The notes under the pieces were generated by a model that saw only the letters and a list, made by a program, of their open reading frames with translations, did no database searches and was not told the origin of the DNA. A DNA stretch of 64,000 nucleotides from CAZJLP01 sp964546955. Lineage in GTDB: Bacteria > Verrucomicrobiota > Verrucomicrobiia > Opitutales > Opitutaceae. The stretch's first letter is position 1, and every line of letters starts with the position of its first letter. The DNA is taken from the NCBI GenBank assembly GCA_964546955.1, contig CAZJLP010000025.1, positions 4,258 through 68,257 of the forward strand. The letters are read 5' to 3'. Shown here in pieces: positions 34,956-44,121 of this stretch. Position numbers and translations under genes: made by a program.

Positions 34956-35100
34956 CTTTCTCTTTATTCTTTCTCTTAATCTTTCTCTCGTTCGAGGAAG
35001 GGTTGCACAGCACCTACTCCCGACTGACCGCCATGGGGTACCACTTCCTCCACCTTTCCTCCGAACGAGAGAAAGATTAAGAGAAAGAATAAAGAGAAAG
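34956..35100. repeat. Perfect 39-bp inverted repeat with 67-bp spacer
   Basis: The arms 34956-34994 and 35062-35100 are exact reverse complements over 39 bp. Pairing continues imperfectly inward (AGGAAGGG against CCTTTCCT). Each arm repeats the heptamer CTTTCTC three times, separated by 5-6 nt. It begins 21 bases after the addA stop, where it could act as a 3'-end structure. Confidence 0.9.
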
Positions 35101-35120
35101 AGTCGCGAACCTCCAAGCCC

Positions 35121-38100
35121 CTACCCCACCTCAGCCCAGTCCCCCACCGCGGTCGAATACACCAGCAGCCGCACGCGATGACCCGGGAAAAAGGGAGCCA
35201 GACTCGTCCCGTAGGCCGCAAGCTGGGGCCGGTACTCCGCCACAAGTCGCTGGAGCACGTCCGCATCCCGCTCTTCCGCGCGCCGGCGATTCGTCTTCCA
35301 ATCGACAATCCAAAGTTCCCGCCCGTCCGGGTCGTGTAGTGTCAGATCCACGACGCCGTCGATCCACGCGTTTTCCCGCAGCGGCGCGAACACGGAAAGC
35401 TCGGCCAGGCGGCGCCAGCGCGCAGCCGTGAGATCTCTCCAGGCCGCGCTCTGCCTGAGCCGGCTCGACTCCGCTTCTGCGCGCGGTCTAAACCCGAGCG
35501 ACTCCGCGGCGGCCAGGGCCGAAGCAAGATAGTTTTCCTCCTCCTTTGCACCCTGGCTCCAGGGCCAGAACTCCAGCGTCTCGTGCCACCAAAGCCCGTA
35601 GTCAATCGCGTCGTCAGCCTCAATCGAAGGCAGCACAACGTCGAGCGCGCTTTCGTGCCGCGCGCCGCGCACCTGATCCGGCTTTTCCGAAAGCTGATGG
35701 GGCAGTATTCGCCCGGGCAGCGGCCCCGCTTCGGCCCGAAACGGCCGCAATACCTCGGGCACCGTTTGGGCCGAAGGCGCCGGGTCCGCCGGTTCGAGCA
35801 GGACTCGTCCATCCAGGCGGGGCAGGGTCTCGAACAAGTCATTCGAGGCCCACAGCTCGGCGAAGCTCTTGGTCCGCTGGCGGCCTCCAAACTCCGCGTG
35901 CCAGGGCACGATGAGATGGCGGCGCACGCGCGTAAACGCCACATAAAGCAACCGGACCAATTCGCGAAGCCGCTCGCGTTCGCGGGCCTCGCGCGTCTCC
36001 GCCGGAAGGCTCTGCGCATCGAAATAAACCCGGGCCGCCTGCCCACCTTCCGCCACCAAGCGCAGCCCCGTTTCCGGCGCTTTGCCGATTCCGCGCCAGA
36101 GTCCGAGCGGGATTACCACCGGCCACTCGAGTCCTTTGGCCGAATGCGCCGTGAGGAGATTGATCGCGTCCTCCTCCGGCTTCCCGGAGGGCCTTCCTTC
36201 GTCCAAATGCTGCAGCAATTCACGCAGCCAGCCCCGGGGCGTCATTCCTTCCAATCCGAGGGTGGTCGCTTCCGCGAGGAGCCGATCAAGTTCGCCCGCG
36301 AGTCCACCGCTCGGATCGAGCCGGCGCGCTTTTTCCTCGAGGCCGCAGTCGCGCGCCAGGCCGAGAGCGAATTCCCCGAGGATCAGGCCTTCGTCGTCCA
36401 CCTGCAGCAGCCACGGCCGCAGCGCGGCCAGGGCAGAACGCAACGGCTCCGGATGCTCCTCGGGGGTATCCCATCGGAACCCGGACTTGTCTCGCAATTC
36501 GTCGGCCAGCAACGAATCGCTCACTGCGAAAATTTCGCGCAGCACGCCAAACCATTCGAACGCGTTTTCCGGATCCGCCACGACAGAAAGGAGGCCGGCT
36601 AGCCAGGCATAAACCGGGTGATCTCCGTTGCGATTCTTGCGCAGCAACAAAGCCACCTTCAGTCCCGCGGCTTCGAGCGCCCCCCGGGCGGTCAACAACC
36701 AGTCGTTGCGCGGGGCAAGCAGGCAAACCTCACCCCAATCGCGCGCACCCACCGCCCCCGGTCCGTGCGCCGCGAGGAACAGCGCCAGCTGGCGCGCCTC
36801 CTCCTGCTGCCAGCTCTCGACCTTGGACGGGAGCGTAGGCGGCAGCACAAGAGGAAGGCAATTGATCAGGCCTTCCTCGTTCGCGGGCGACGCCTCCAAG
36901 GGCACATAGGCGACCTGGAGCAATGTTCGCGTGACCTCGTCGGCCGCCGCCAATCCGAGATTGTGCTCTCGATCCGGACCGAACGCCGCCGGAAAGCCGC
37001 GGTTGAGCCAGGCGATCACTTGACGCGGAGCGCGAAACGTCACTTGAAAAGCGAGCAACTCCCCGCCATCGCCGCGCGCGAACGCCTCCACATAGCGGAG
37101 GAAGTTTCGAATATCGGCGCGGCCTCCGTAAATCGCCTGCTGCCCATCCCCCACCAGACAAAAATGCCCCGGCCGCGGCGGCTCTCCTCCGCCCGTCGGC
37201 CACGTGGCGAGCGGCGCCCCCACGGGCCGCGTGATCTCTGCCAGCACCGCGAATTGATGCGCATCCGTGTCCTGGGCTTCGTCCAGAACGACACGCCAGC
37301 CTTCGCCGCGGATCGCATCGAGTACAGCGGGCTGGCGCAGGACGCGCAGCGCGGCTTCGACTTGGTCCGCATAGGTCTGAACCCCGCGCTCGAAGCGAAA
37401 CGCGCGATAGCGCGTCGCGAGCTCGGCCGCCAGCGTCGCCCCCGCATCGGCCAGCCAAAGTTTCAACGGCGCCATCCACGCCGTCGCGAGTTCGTTCAAC
37501 CGCGCGGCGCTGCCCGTGCACTCATACGGAGGAAGAAACCCTTTCTCCTCGCGAAAACGACGGGCCCACGCGCGCGCGCCCTCCTGGCTGATCTCGCAGT
37601 TCTTCCGGCCCGCGCCCTTGGGCACGATCTCGAGCAATTGCTGCAACATCGCGTCCTCCGGCGGCGGCGGCAGCCCGACCGGTCTCCGGTCGAGGAACGT
37701 CCGGGCGGTCACGGCGTCGAGGGTGCGCGCAAGTTCGAAAAGATTCTCGAGCGGCACGTGGCGGAGAAAAGCGTCGATCTGCTCCGACGTCAGCTCCGCG
37801 AACTGCATGCTGTCCTGCTCGAGGAAGGTCTCCCAAAGCGTGCCATCGTCCTCGGGCACGACGGTGGGATTCAAATTCAGTCCCAAGGTCTGGCCATAAC
37901 GCTGCGCGAGCAGGAGACAGAAGCTGTGAATCGTGCCGAAGAAGGCGCGCTCGAGATGGTCGAGCGGAGCAAGCGAGGCAGCCCCCCGCTCCACGAGACG
38001 GCGGCTGAGAACGCTCCGCGCGCGCTGGCCCATCTGCGCCGCGGCTTTCTTGGTGAACGTGACCACCGCGGTCTTCGGCAGCAGCCGCGCCGCGTCCGCC

Positions 38101-38240
38101 GACAACGCCATGGCCGCGATCCGTTCGGAAATGGCCGTCGTCTTGCCCGAGCCGGCGTTTGCGCTCACGGCGAAATTGCGGTCCCACTCGAGGCGAAACC
38201 GTTCGCGCGCGACCCCGTCGATCAGTTCAGGCATCGCCAT
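35121..38240 (-). CDS. addA: AddA-type helicase-nuclease subunit
   Basis: About 1039 residues of a UvrD-like superfamily 1 helicase fused to a RecB-family nuclease. Walker A SANAGSGKTT lies near residue 24, TFTKKAAAQM follows, and later motifs include VLDEAQDTDAHQF (Walker B), GDGQQAIYGGR and TAHSAKGLEWPVV. The C-terminal nuclease has GVVDL and VDWKTN. The start at 38240 overlaps the addB stop by 14 bases; a second ATG at 38234 is equally possible, and a longer frame from 38333 lies inside addB and lacks family sequence. It repairs double-strand ends together with AddB. Confidence 0.93.
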   Translation of the reverse strand: MAMPELIDGVARERFRLEWDRNFAVSANAGSGKTTAISERIAAMALSADAARLLPKTAVVTFTKKAAAQMGQRARSVLSRRLVERGAASLAPLDHLERAFFGTIHSFCLLLAQRYGQTLGLNLNPTVVPEDDGTLWETFLEQDSMQFAELTSEQIDAFLRHVPLENLFELARTLDAVTARTFLDRRPVGLPPPPEDAMLQQLLEIVPKGAGRKNCEISQEGARAWARRFREEKGFLPPYECTGSAARLNELATAWMAPLKLWLADAGATLAAELATRYRAFRFERGVQTYADQVEAALRVLRQPAVLDAIRGEGWRVVLDEAQDTDAHQFAVLAEITRPVGAPLATWPTGGGEPPRPGHFCLVGDGQQAIYGGRADIRNFLRYVEAFARGDGGELLAFQVTFRAPRQVIAWLNRGFPAAFGPDREHNLGLAAADEVTRTLLQVAYVPLEASPANEEGLINCLPLVLPPTLPSKVESWQQEEARQLALFLAAHGPGAVGARDWGEVCLLAPRNDWLLTARGALEAAGLKVALLLRKNRNGDHPVYAWLAGLLSVVADPENAFEWFGVLREIFAVSDSLLADELRDKSGFRWDTPEEHPEPLRSALAALRPWLLQVDDEGLILGEFALGLARDCGLEEKARRLDPSGGLAGELDRLLAEATTLGLEGMTPRGWLRELLQHLDEGRPSGKPEEDAINLLTAHSAKGLEWPVVIPLGLWRGIGKAPETGLRLVAEGGQAARVYFDAQSLPAETREARERERLRELVRLLYVAFTRVRRHLIVPWHAEFGGRQRTKSFAELWASNDLFETLPRLDGRVLLEPADPAPSAQTVPEVLRPFRAEAGPLPGRILPHQLSEKPDQVRGARHESALDVVLPSIEADDAIDYGLWWHETLEFWPWSQGAKEEENYLASALAAAESLGFRPRAEAESSRLRQSAAWRDLTAARWRRLAELSVFAPLRENAWIDGVVDLTLHDPDGRELWIVDWKTNRRRAEERDADVLQRLVAEYRPQLAAYGTSLAPFFPGHRVRLLVYSTAVGDWAEVG

Positions 38241-41154
38241 CCTTTCCTTCCGCCTCGTCCGAGCCAAATGTGACCTGAAATTTTTCGGCCAGGATCGCTT
38301 CTGCGATCGGCACGCAAGCCAGCGGCCATCCATACGGGTCGGGCGCGTAGTCGGAACGGTCGGGAGTCAGCGCTCCATAACGGCCGGTCTTTAGTTGTCG
38401 CATCACCTGCTCGAGCAAAACCAAGGCGGCGGGAAGCTCTCTCAAACCGAGGGAAGTCATTCCGCCCGCTTCGGGTTTGACCATCCAGACGTTCCCGTCG
38501 ACGGCGCCCAGCGACTGCGCGGCCGCGAGGTACACGCCCAGCTGCAACGACGAGCCGTGCCGCGCCATGCGCTCGACCGAGAGCTGCGCATCGGCGCCGG
38601 TTTTGAAATCCACGATATTGACCGTCGCGCCCTCCCACCCCGGGCGATCGAACAGGGCCAGGTCGACCCGGCCCGAGACCTTCAAACGATCCTTCGCGCT
38701 GACTCGGACGTGGGCTCCCGCCGGTAGCTTCAGCTCTGTGGCGATGTATCGCCCCGCCGGCAGCGCGAAAACATGTTCGAGCAGCAGCCGGCAAGTGGCG
38801 GACAACTCGGCATGAAATGAATCCCAGTACCGGTCCCGCGGCCAGCGCGCGCGACAACCGGCCAGCGCGGCCTGCAGCCGCTCCCACGCCGGCGCCGCCT
38901 GGGGCCTTTCGCCGAACGCTTCTTCCACCGCCGGCGTCCGCAACGCGAGGGCCATCATCTGGTGAGCCAAGAGGCCGAGCCCTTTCTTGCGCGTGCGGGC
39001 GAGCGGAGTCCAGTCGACCCGCCGCACCTTCAAGACGGCCTCGAACCACAGTTCCGCCGGGTCCTGCGCGCCGCGCTCGATCAACCGCACCGGCAGCACC
39101 TCGGGGCGCAGACGGGGATTCTTGTGCGAAAGAAAAAACTCGTCGAAAGGCCGCGCCGGATCCCGGCGTCGCCGCCAAAGTTCGAACCAGCGGGCGAAAG
39201 CCGGACTTGGGTCGGGGACGTGAGCCGGGCGCCCCGGCCGAGCCAGCGCCGCGAAAGCCGCCTCGATCGTGGCGTCGGCGCAACGACTCAACATCACGCG
39301 TTCGAGCCAGCTATTGGGCGCAAGCTTGATCTCGGGCTCCTCGTCGTCGTACAGCGCGGCCGAAAAAACGACCTCCTCCCGAGCGTCGCGGGCGAGGGCG
39401 GCGTAGCTTTGCCTTTCCAGCCACGCGCGGTGGTCGCTGGTGTAGAGCCCGAGCGAAAATCGCCCCCGGCGATTGAGCTCTTGTCGATGCGCGTCGGTCA
39501 GCCAAGGCGTTGAATCGCGGCGCAGCGGCCAGCGCCCGGCATTCGCCTCGACGAAGATCAGGTGCGACCACGCCAAGCCCTCCGCTCGCCGGCGGGAGGT
39601 CAAGGTAACTCGCGCAAAGGCGGCGCGTCCTCGCGCGGCCAACGGCGGGCTCGCGGCCGGGACGAACGACGCGAGGGCGGCGTAGACGACCCGGGCGGGC
39701 AGCGCGTGCGCATCGCGCTGGGCGAAAGCGCGCAGGGCTGACCAGCCGGGGGGCATCGCCACATCGAAACGCGCGGACAAGGCTTCGAACCGGTTCAACG
39801 CGTCGGCCAAGGAGAGTTCGGCCGGCCAGGGCGGCAGCAGCGCGGAGGCGATTCGACCGACTTCGCGATCGAGTTTGTCGTTACTGGCTTCAAGCTGCGT
39901 CACGTAAGCCTCGAGCGCGTGAGTCTGTCGGTCGTCGAACAAACGTTCACAGACCAGCCGCGCCCCGGCCATCGGCAGCTGAACCTGCCCGACCGCGCGC
40001 AACAGGGGCCATAAATCGAGCAGCGCCTCGAGCGTCGCTCCACTCTCGTAAAAGCCCACGAGCGATCGCTGGATCTGCGCGTCCAGCGACGGCGTGCCGG
40101 CCGATTCCAGCAAGTCCACAAATGGAATTTTCTTCTCGGAGAGCCGCCGCGCAAGGTGAAGGTGGCTGCCATCGGCGTTCGGAAACACGACGCCGATCTC
40201 GGTGGCCCCCGTGGCGAGAAGCTCCGCCACCTCTTTTGCGACCAGCTCCATTTCGTCTGCCCGCGTGCGTCCGACAATTATCCGCGCGCCCGGCGAAGCG
40301 GCCTCGATGGACGAAAGCGGAGCGGCGCGGTGGGCCAAGAGGTCCGCCGCGGCGTCGCCCGCCCCAGCCGTGGCGTCAGGCGGGAGGACGACCGGCTCGA
40401 CGCCCAGAAACTTTTCCCACAACGCGACCCAATTCTCGTCGAGCGCGTCCGGACCGCCGAAGACCGGCTCGGGCAACGCAACCGTGAGAGCGGGGAACCG
40501 CCGCGCGAAAGCAGCCACGTTGAAAAACTCTCCCCATATCTCCGGACCGAGGCCGTAGACGAGCAGGCGTCCACCGATCTGCGGTGCACCTGGGGGAAGC
40601 GCGCGCAACGCCGCGGCCTCGCTCTGACGCGCGGCAAAGTCATAACCGAGGCGTTCGACCCATTCCGTCAGCTCGCCGAAAACATCGCGCAGGGGCTCGA
40701 GAGGGAAGTCTTCCGCTCGGAACCCGCCTTTCAACAAATCGTCGAAATCGTCGAGCGCGCGCTCCGGATCGCTCTGCAAACTCTTCCAGAATCCCCAGGC
40801 GGGTTCGTCCGGCGCGAGTCCGGCCAGCCGGCGTTCGATCGCGGTGCGCAACCCCAGCAAGAGGAGCTCGCGCCCCAGGACGGGTTTCGCCGCCGTCGCA
40901 TCGTCCGCCGCGGCCAATGCCAGCCATTTTTTTCGTGCGAGCCCAGGGGAAAGAAACTCCACACCCAGTAGCGGAATATGTTCCAGCAGGCAGCGCTGCT
41001 TCAAACCTTGGGCCTGACCGCGGGTGGGAACGACGACATACCGTCGCTCCAGCGCGTCCAAGGGGGCCGCAAGCCAGGGAAGGACGACCTCCCGCCAGGC
41101 GGCATCCGCCTGCCGAAAGAGGAACAACTGCACGGTGGGAGAAGACGTCGCCAC
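38227..41154 (-). CDS. addB: AddB-type nuclease subunit
   Basis: 975 residues. The N-terminus resembles an inactivated helicase (VVVPTRGQAQGLKQRCL, with no Walker A). The middle is variable. The C-terminal PD-(D/E)XK nuclease has SGRVDLALFD and NIVDFKTGAD. The Cys cluster that binds an iron-sulfur group in Bacillus AddB is not visible. It is upstream of and overlaps addA, the usual arrangement of AddBA operons. Confidence 0.88.
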   Translation of the reverse strand: MATSSPTVQLFLFRQADAAWREVVLPWLAAPLDALERRYVVVPTRGQAQGLKQRCLLEHIPLLGVEFLSPGLARKKWLALAAADDATAAKPVLGRELLLLGLRTAIERRLAGLAPDEPAWGFWKSLQSDPERALDDFDDLLKGGFRAEDFPLEPLRDVFGELTEWVERLGYDFAARQSEAAALRALPPGAPQIGGRLLVYGLGPEIWGEFFNVAAFARRFPALTVALPEPVFGGPDALDENWVALWEKFLGVEPVVLPPDATAGAGDAAADLLAHRAAPLSSIEAASPGARIIVGRTRADEMELVAKEVAELLATGATEIGVVFPNADGSHLHLARRLSEKKIPFVDLLESAGTPSLDAQIQRSLVGFYESGATLEALLDLWPLLRAVGQVQLPMAGARLVCERLFDDRQTHALEAYVTQLEASNDKLDREVGRIASALLPPWPAELSLADALNRFEALSARFDVAMPPGWSALRAFAQRDAHALPARVVYAALASFVPAASPPLAARGRAAFARVTLTSRRRAEGLAWSHLIFVEANAGRWPLRRDSTPWLTDAHRQELNRRGRFSLGLYTSDHRAWLERQSYAALARDAREEVVFSAALYDDEEPEIKLAPNSWLERVMLSRCADATIEAAFAALARPGRPAHVPDPSPAFARWFELWRRRRDPARPFDEFFLSHKNPRLRPEVLPVRLIERGAQDPAELWFEAVLKVRRVDWTPLARTRKKGLGLLAHQMMALALRTPAVEEAFGERPQAAPAWERLQAALAGCRARWPRDRYWDSFHAELSATCRLLLEHVFALPAGRYIATELKLPAGAHVRVSAKDRLKVSGRVDLALFDRPGWEGATVNIVDFKTGADAQLSVERMARHGSSLQLGVYLAAAQSLGAVDGNVWMVKPEAGGMTSLGLRELPAALVLLEQVMRQLKTGRYGALTPDRSDYAPDPYGWPLACVPIAEAILAEKFQVTFGSDEAEGKDGDA

Positions 41155-41288
41155 AAGTCCGACGGATCAACGCGCAGGAATTCACCCAGCTCAACTCAAA
41201 CCTCGCGGCAACGGAGTAATCCGAGGACGCGTTCATGCGCTGCAGCTCGGCATTTAAACCTCGCCTTTCCGACCACCCCACGGATTGA

Positions 41289-41405
41289 ACAGAGATAACG
41301 AGAGAACGAAGGACCGCGCGTTAGCCCCACGACGGTCGCCCAGCGCGAGCGTGGACTTAAAATTCCGCTCCACAAGCGGCTCTTCGTTTCCTCGTTGTCT
41401 TTTGT
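41289..41405. repeat. Imperfect inverted repeat of short periodic words
   Basis: The left arm near 41289-41312 includes ATAACGAG and AGAACGAAG. The right arm near 41382-41405 contains CTTCGTTTC and CTCGTTGTC. The arms are reverse complements at about 80 percent with 7- to 8-nt word spacing. It lies between addB and the rpsT terminator. Confidence 0.5.
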
Positions 41406-41493
41406 GAAATGGTTCGGAGGAAGGCCGATTCAGAAGGTGGCTCTCCGCCTCTGTCATTCGCTATTCGCCCCTGTTTCGGCGTGCGGCCGACAA

Positions 41494-41521
41494 CAAAAAA
41501 CCCCGCCGGGCGGGCGGGGTT
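41494..41521 (-). terminator. Terminator of rpsT
   Basis: Stem ACCCCGCC with GGCGGGGT and a GC loop; the minus strand continues with TTTTTTG. It lies 25 bases after the rpsT stop. Confidence 0.92.
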
Positions 41522-41545
41522 CTCGGAAATTCAACTCAGGCCGGC

Positions 41546-41806
41546 TTACTTGGCCAACGCGTACTTGGCGGCGTGCGATTTCGCGCGAGAAGCGGCGTTC
41601 TTGTGCACGACCCCCGACTTCGTCGCCTTGTCCATCGCGGACGTATAAGCGATCGCAGCGGCTTTGGCTTCCTCAGCATTGCCGCCCTTGATCGCGGCTT
41701 CCAACTTCTTGTGAAGGGTCTTCAGACGGGTCTTGACCCCTTTGTTGCGGGCGGTGAAACGCTCAGTCTTACGGGCTGCTTTGATTGCTGACTTGGTATT
41801 GGCCAT
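41546..41806 (-). CDS. rpsT: Ribosomal protein bS20
   Basis: 86 residues, the usual S20 size. It begins MANTKSAIKAARKTERF and is strongly basic and helical throughout, including RLKTLHKKLEAAI and VVHKNAASRAKSHAAK. It binds 16S rRNA in the small subunit. Monocistronic, with its own terminator; upstream is a repeat-containing spacer. Confidence 0.96.
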   Translation of the reverse strand: MANTKSAIKAARKTERFTARNKGVKTRLKTLHKKLEAAIKGGNAEEAKAAAIAYTSAMDKATKSGVVHKNAASRAKSHAAKYALAK

Positions 41807-42122
41807 GACGAATTAAAGTTGGGAAGCTGGGCAAAAACTCAGACCCAGCGGGGAGAGTCAAGGGTATTGTCTTTCCGGCCCCGCTGCGGGCTAGGGCCGA
41901 AGGGCTCTAAGCCGCTAAGGTCTAAATCCTAGGCTCAATGGCTCTAACGCAGTTTTCTAGCGTCTGATAACCTTCGCTCGTCAGCTTTTGGTAGGGCGAG
42001 ATTCTAGGGTTGAGCCACTCGCGTCTCACACTCACCCGGGATCTCGCCCTACTGTATGTCCGCGGTGATCGCGATGGCGACGCGCGGCAGGAGACGGAAG
42101 CGACCGTATGAGCCGAAAAAAT
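41807..42122. other. Repeat-bearing intergenic region between rpsT and rnpB
   Basis: About 316 bp without a gene. From 41894 to 41952 degenerate 8-nt words ending in CTAA or TAAA recur (GGCTCTAA, GCCGCTAA, GGTCTAAA). A 12-bp inverted repeat follows at 41991-42052. The start of the region must hold the rpsT promoter, which I could not pick out. Confidence 0.5.
41991..42052. repeat. 12-bp perfect inverted repeat with 38-bp spacer
   Basis: GTAGGGCGAGAT at 41991-42002 and its exact reverse complement at 42041-42052. It sits about 70 bases beyond the 3' end of the RNase P RNA. It could be a REP-like element or a weak terminator for rnpB. Confidence 0.65.
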
Positions 42123-42646
42123 CCTTAGTTTCGGGGCCGTAAGCCGGATTCTGTGGACGAACTCTCGAGGAGCTCGTGCGACCGTCATTTCTCTCGGGCC
42201 TCTTGCGAAGCCCGTCCGTCTCAGCCCCGCGAGGAGCTGCGACCGGATGCGACATACCCGCGGCTGTTGGGCGGGCCGCCCAGCCGCCTATTTTGTCTTG
42301 CACCGGATTGGGTTTTTCGTGCCGCCGTCCTCGCGGACGAGCGCGGTGGGCTCTTACCCCACCTTTTCACCCTGACCTTGGACCGCCGCCGAAACGGCGA
42401 TTCCAGGCGGTTTGTTTTCTGTGACACTGTCCGTCACCGTGGGATTAACCCGCGGTGCCCCGGCTTGAGCGGAAGCGTGTCCGGGCGGTGGCCTTTCGAC
42501 CGGCCGCCTCGGCGCGTCAACGTTTCTTGCCGGGAATCCTGCCCGGTGGTGTCCGGACTTTCCTCTCAGAGTTGCAACGAGCGCGGCGTTACCCGCGCCT
42601 TGGGATCAAAGAACTCGGAGCGACGATCTGGCCCCGAAACTAAGGA
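42123..42646 (-). ncRNA. rnpB: RNase P RNA, bacterial class A-like
   Basis: Read on the minus strand, the conserved core GAGGAAAGTCCGGAC lies about 70 nt from the 5' end, followed by a GGCAGG-type P3/P4 region. The late core contains ACAGAATCCGGCTTACGGCC, the P4 3' half and terminal segment. The two ends pair perfectly over 16 bp (42123-42138 with 42631-42646), forming helix P1. Length is about 524 nt, long for class A, so some peripheral helices are extended. It is the catalytic RNA that matures tRNA 5' ends. The exact ends are set by P1 pairing and may differ by a few bases. Confidence 0.93.
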
Positions 42647-42902
42647 AGGCTGAGTGTGCCAGAGGAAACCGATTGTGCAAGCGCGACCCGCGCGGGCGGC
42701 ATGAGAGAGAGCCATGGGCCGCTCGCGGACAGGCCGAGCTTGGTGGCGCCCGCTCATTCTGGCGAGCGGGTCGGCCCCGGTGCGCCAGCGCAGGGTCTCG
42801 CCGCGCGCAAGCACAACGCGCATTCCTCGCCTGGGCGCTGAACCGGGATTGACTGCTCCGCCGATCGGCGGGGTAGCCCGGCGAGCCGATCGCAGGTTTG
42901 TA

Positions 42903-43607
42903 TCAGGACTCCCAGTACACGATGCGGCCGCACTGGTCGCACGTTCCGAGCTTGTCGCCCTTGCGCGATTGCGACTCCACATCGCTCGAGGCCTTGAGGT
43001 GGCAGCCCCCGCATTTGCCGCCCCGGATCGGAACACAGACCGGCTGGCCCCGCGCGGCGATTCGGTCGTAAAGTCGCAGGGACGGCTCGTCCAGCGGGCG
43101 GCGCGCGGCGGCGACTTCCGCCTGGGCGGTTTGAAGCTCCGCCGCGAGGTTCGTTTCGCGCTCCTTCAGGTTGCGGATGCGCGTTTCGTGTCCCGCGATG
43201 TTCTGCTTCAGCAAGGCTTCAGCCGCCAGGAACTTCTTTTTCGCCTCGTCGATCGAATACATCACACCCAGCTCCTGCTCTTCCAACGTTCCAATTGCGG
43301 ATTGGGTTGTTTCGATCTCGTGGCCCAGGGCCTGAAATTCGTCGTTTTTGCGCACGGCCATCTGCTGGGTTTTGTACTTGGCCAATTTCACCTCGGCGGA
43401 GCCGATCTCCGTCTCGATCACCTTCTTTTTGGCCTCCAGTTCCTTCATCTCGTTGCGAGCGACGTCGATGGCGCTTTTTTCAGCCGCGATCTTGGCTTCG
43501 ACCGCGGCGATTTCGCGCGGCGTCGCTTTCAGCTGAGCCTCGAGAGCCAGGCGCTTGCTGTCTCGGTCTTGAAGGATCAGGAGGCTTTCGAGAGCAGGGT
43601 GACGCAT
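42903..43607 (-). CDS. Coiled-coil zinc-ribbon protein, CdsZ-like
   Basis: 234 residues. Residues about 10-175 are a long coiled-coil (for example AVEAKIAAEKSAIDVARNEM). The C-terminus holds a zinc ribbon made of GGKCGGCHLK and GTCDQCGRIVYW, i.e. two CxxC pairs. This is the C4-type zinc-ribbon/DUF164 family, including chlamydial CdsZ, widespread in the PVC group; its cellular role is still debated. It is transcribed toward rnpB. Confidence 0.88.
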   Translation of the reverse strand: MRHPALESLLILQDRDSKRLALEAQLKATPREIAAVEAKIAAEKSAIDVARNEMKELEAKKKVIETEIGSAEVKLAKYKTQQMAVRKNDEFQALGHEIETTQSAIGTLEEQELGVMYSIDEAKKKFLAAEALLKQNIAGHETRIRNLKERETNLAAELQTAQAEVAAARRPLDEPSLRLYDRIAARGQPVCVPIRGGKCGGCHLKASSDVESQSRKGDKLGTCDQCGRIVYWES

Positions 43608-43652
43608 GGTTTGGCCCAGTCATGGCAAGTCACAGCGGACCGCTCAAGCCTT

Positions 43653-43675
43653 AGAATGGGGCACCCTTCCCCATG
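43653..43675 (-). terminator. Hairpin after the Rrf2 gene
   Basis: ATGGGG and CCCCAT form a 6-bp stem around a 7-nt loop, with TCTAAG on the minus strand beyond it. It lies just after the Rrf2 stop and upstream of the zinc-ribbon gene. The T-tract is poor, so it is only a candidate. Confidence 0.4.
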
Positions 43676-43684
43676 CGGGGCCGC

Positions 43685-44098
43685 TCAGATGTAGTACATC
43701 TCCTCACCCGCCTTGGCCAAAAATTTATCCAAGGTGTACGTCTTGACCTTCGCCTCCAAGGCCAGGCGAATCTCTTTCCAAATTTGATTTACCCGCTTTC
43801 CGGACTGCCCCTCCCCGGCAGTGGTGATCTCGAGCAGGTCGCCGTCGATCACGCGCACGATGTCGAGCAGGGTGATGTCTTCCGGGGAGCGCGCCAGCGC
43901 GTAGCCTCCTTGTTTTCCACGGCGGCTCACGATGAGTCCCCCGTTGCGCAATTCGCTCAAAATTTGGACCAAATAATTGGCCGGGACCGCCTCGATCTTC
44001 GCGAGCTGTTCGATGTGCGCCAAGCCTTCTCCACCGTGCTGGCGAGCGAGCTGCGCCAGGACTCGGCAGGCATAATCGACTTTGACCGACAACTTCAT
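43685..44098 (-). CDS. Rrf2-family transcriptional regulator without Fe-S cysteines
   Basis: 137 residues. The winged helix-turn-helix includes YACRVLAQLARQH, IEAVPANYLVQILSELRNGGLIVSRRGKQGGYALAR, the Rrf2 signature (NYLVQIL and RGKQGGYAL shown separately in the family). The only Cys is C11; the three-Cys iron-sulfur ligands of IscR/NsrR are missing, so it is closer to CymR-type regulators that sense through a partner or ligand. A 17-bp palindrome lies 24 bases before its start, suggesting self-regulation. It is divergent from gyrB. Confidence 0.9.
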   Translation of the reverse strand: MKLSVKVDYACRVLAQLARQHGGEGLAHIEQLAKIEAVPANYLVQILSELRNGGLIVSRRGKQGGYALARSPEDITLLDIVRVIDGDLLEITTAGEGQSGKRVNQIWKEIRLALEAKVKTYTLDKFLAKAGEEMYYI

Positions 44099-44121
44099 TT
44101 TCGGGACGCTAAATTTTAATC

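Larger units (their letters stand above)
34800..35120. other. Intergenic region with scaffold gap and long inverted repeat
   Basis: About 320 bp without a gene. It contains the 10-N run (34869-34878), flanked by G-runs on the left and C-runs on the right, GC-rich sequence to 34950, and the 39-bp inverted repeat described separately. Confidence 0.6.

Noticed and set aside
42647..42902. Second structured RNA upstream of rnpB
   Set aside because: There are hairpins such as CCGCCGATCGGCGG, but no conserved core of a known RNA could be identified; likely just GC-rich spacer and the rnpB promoter.
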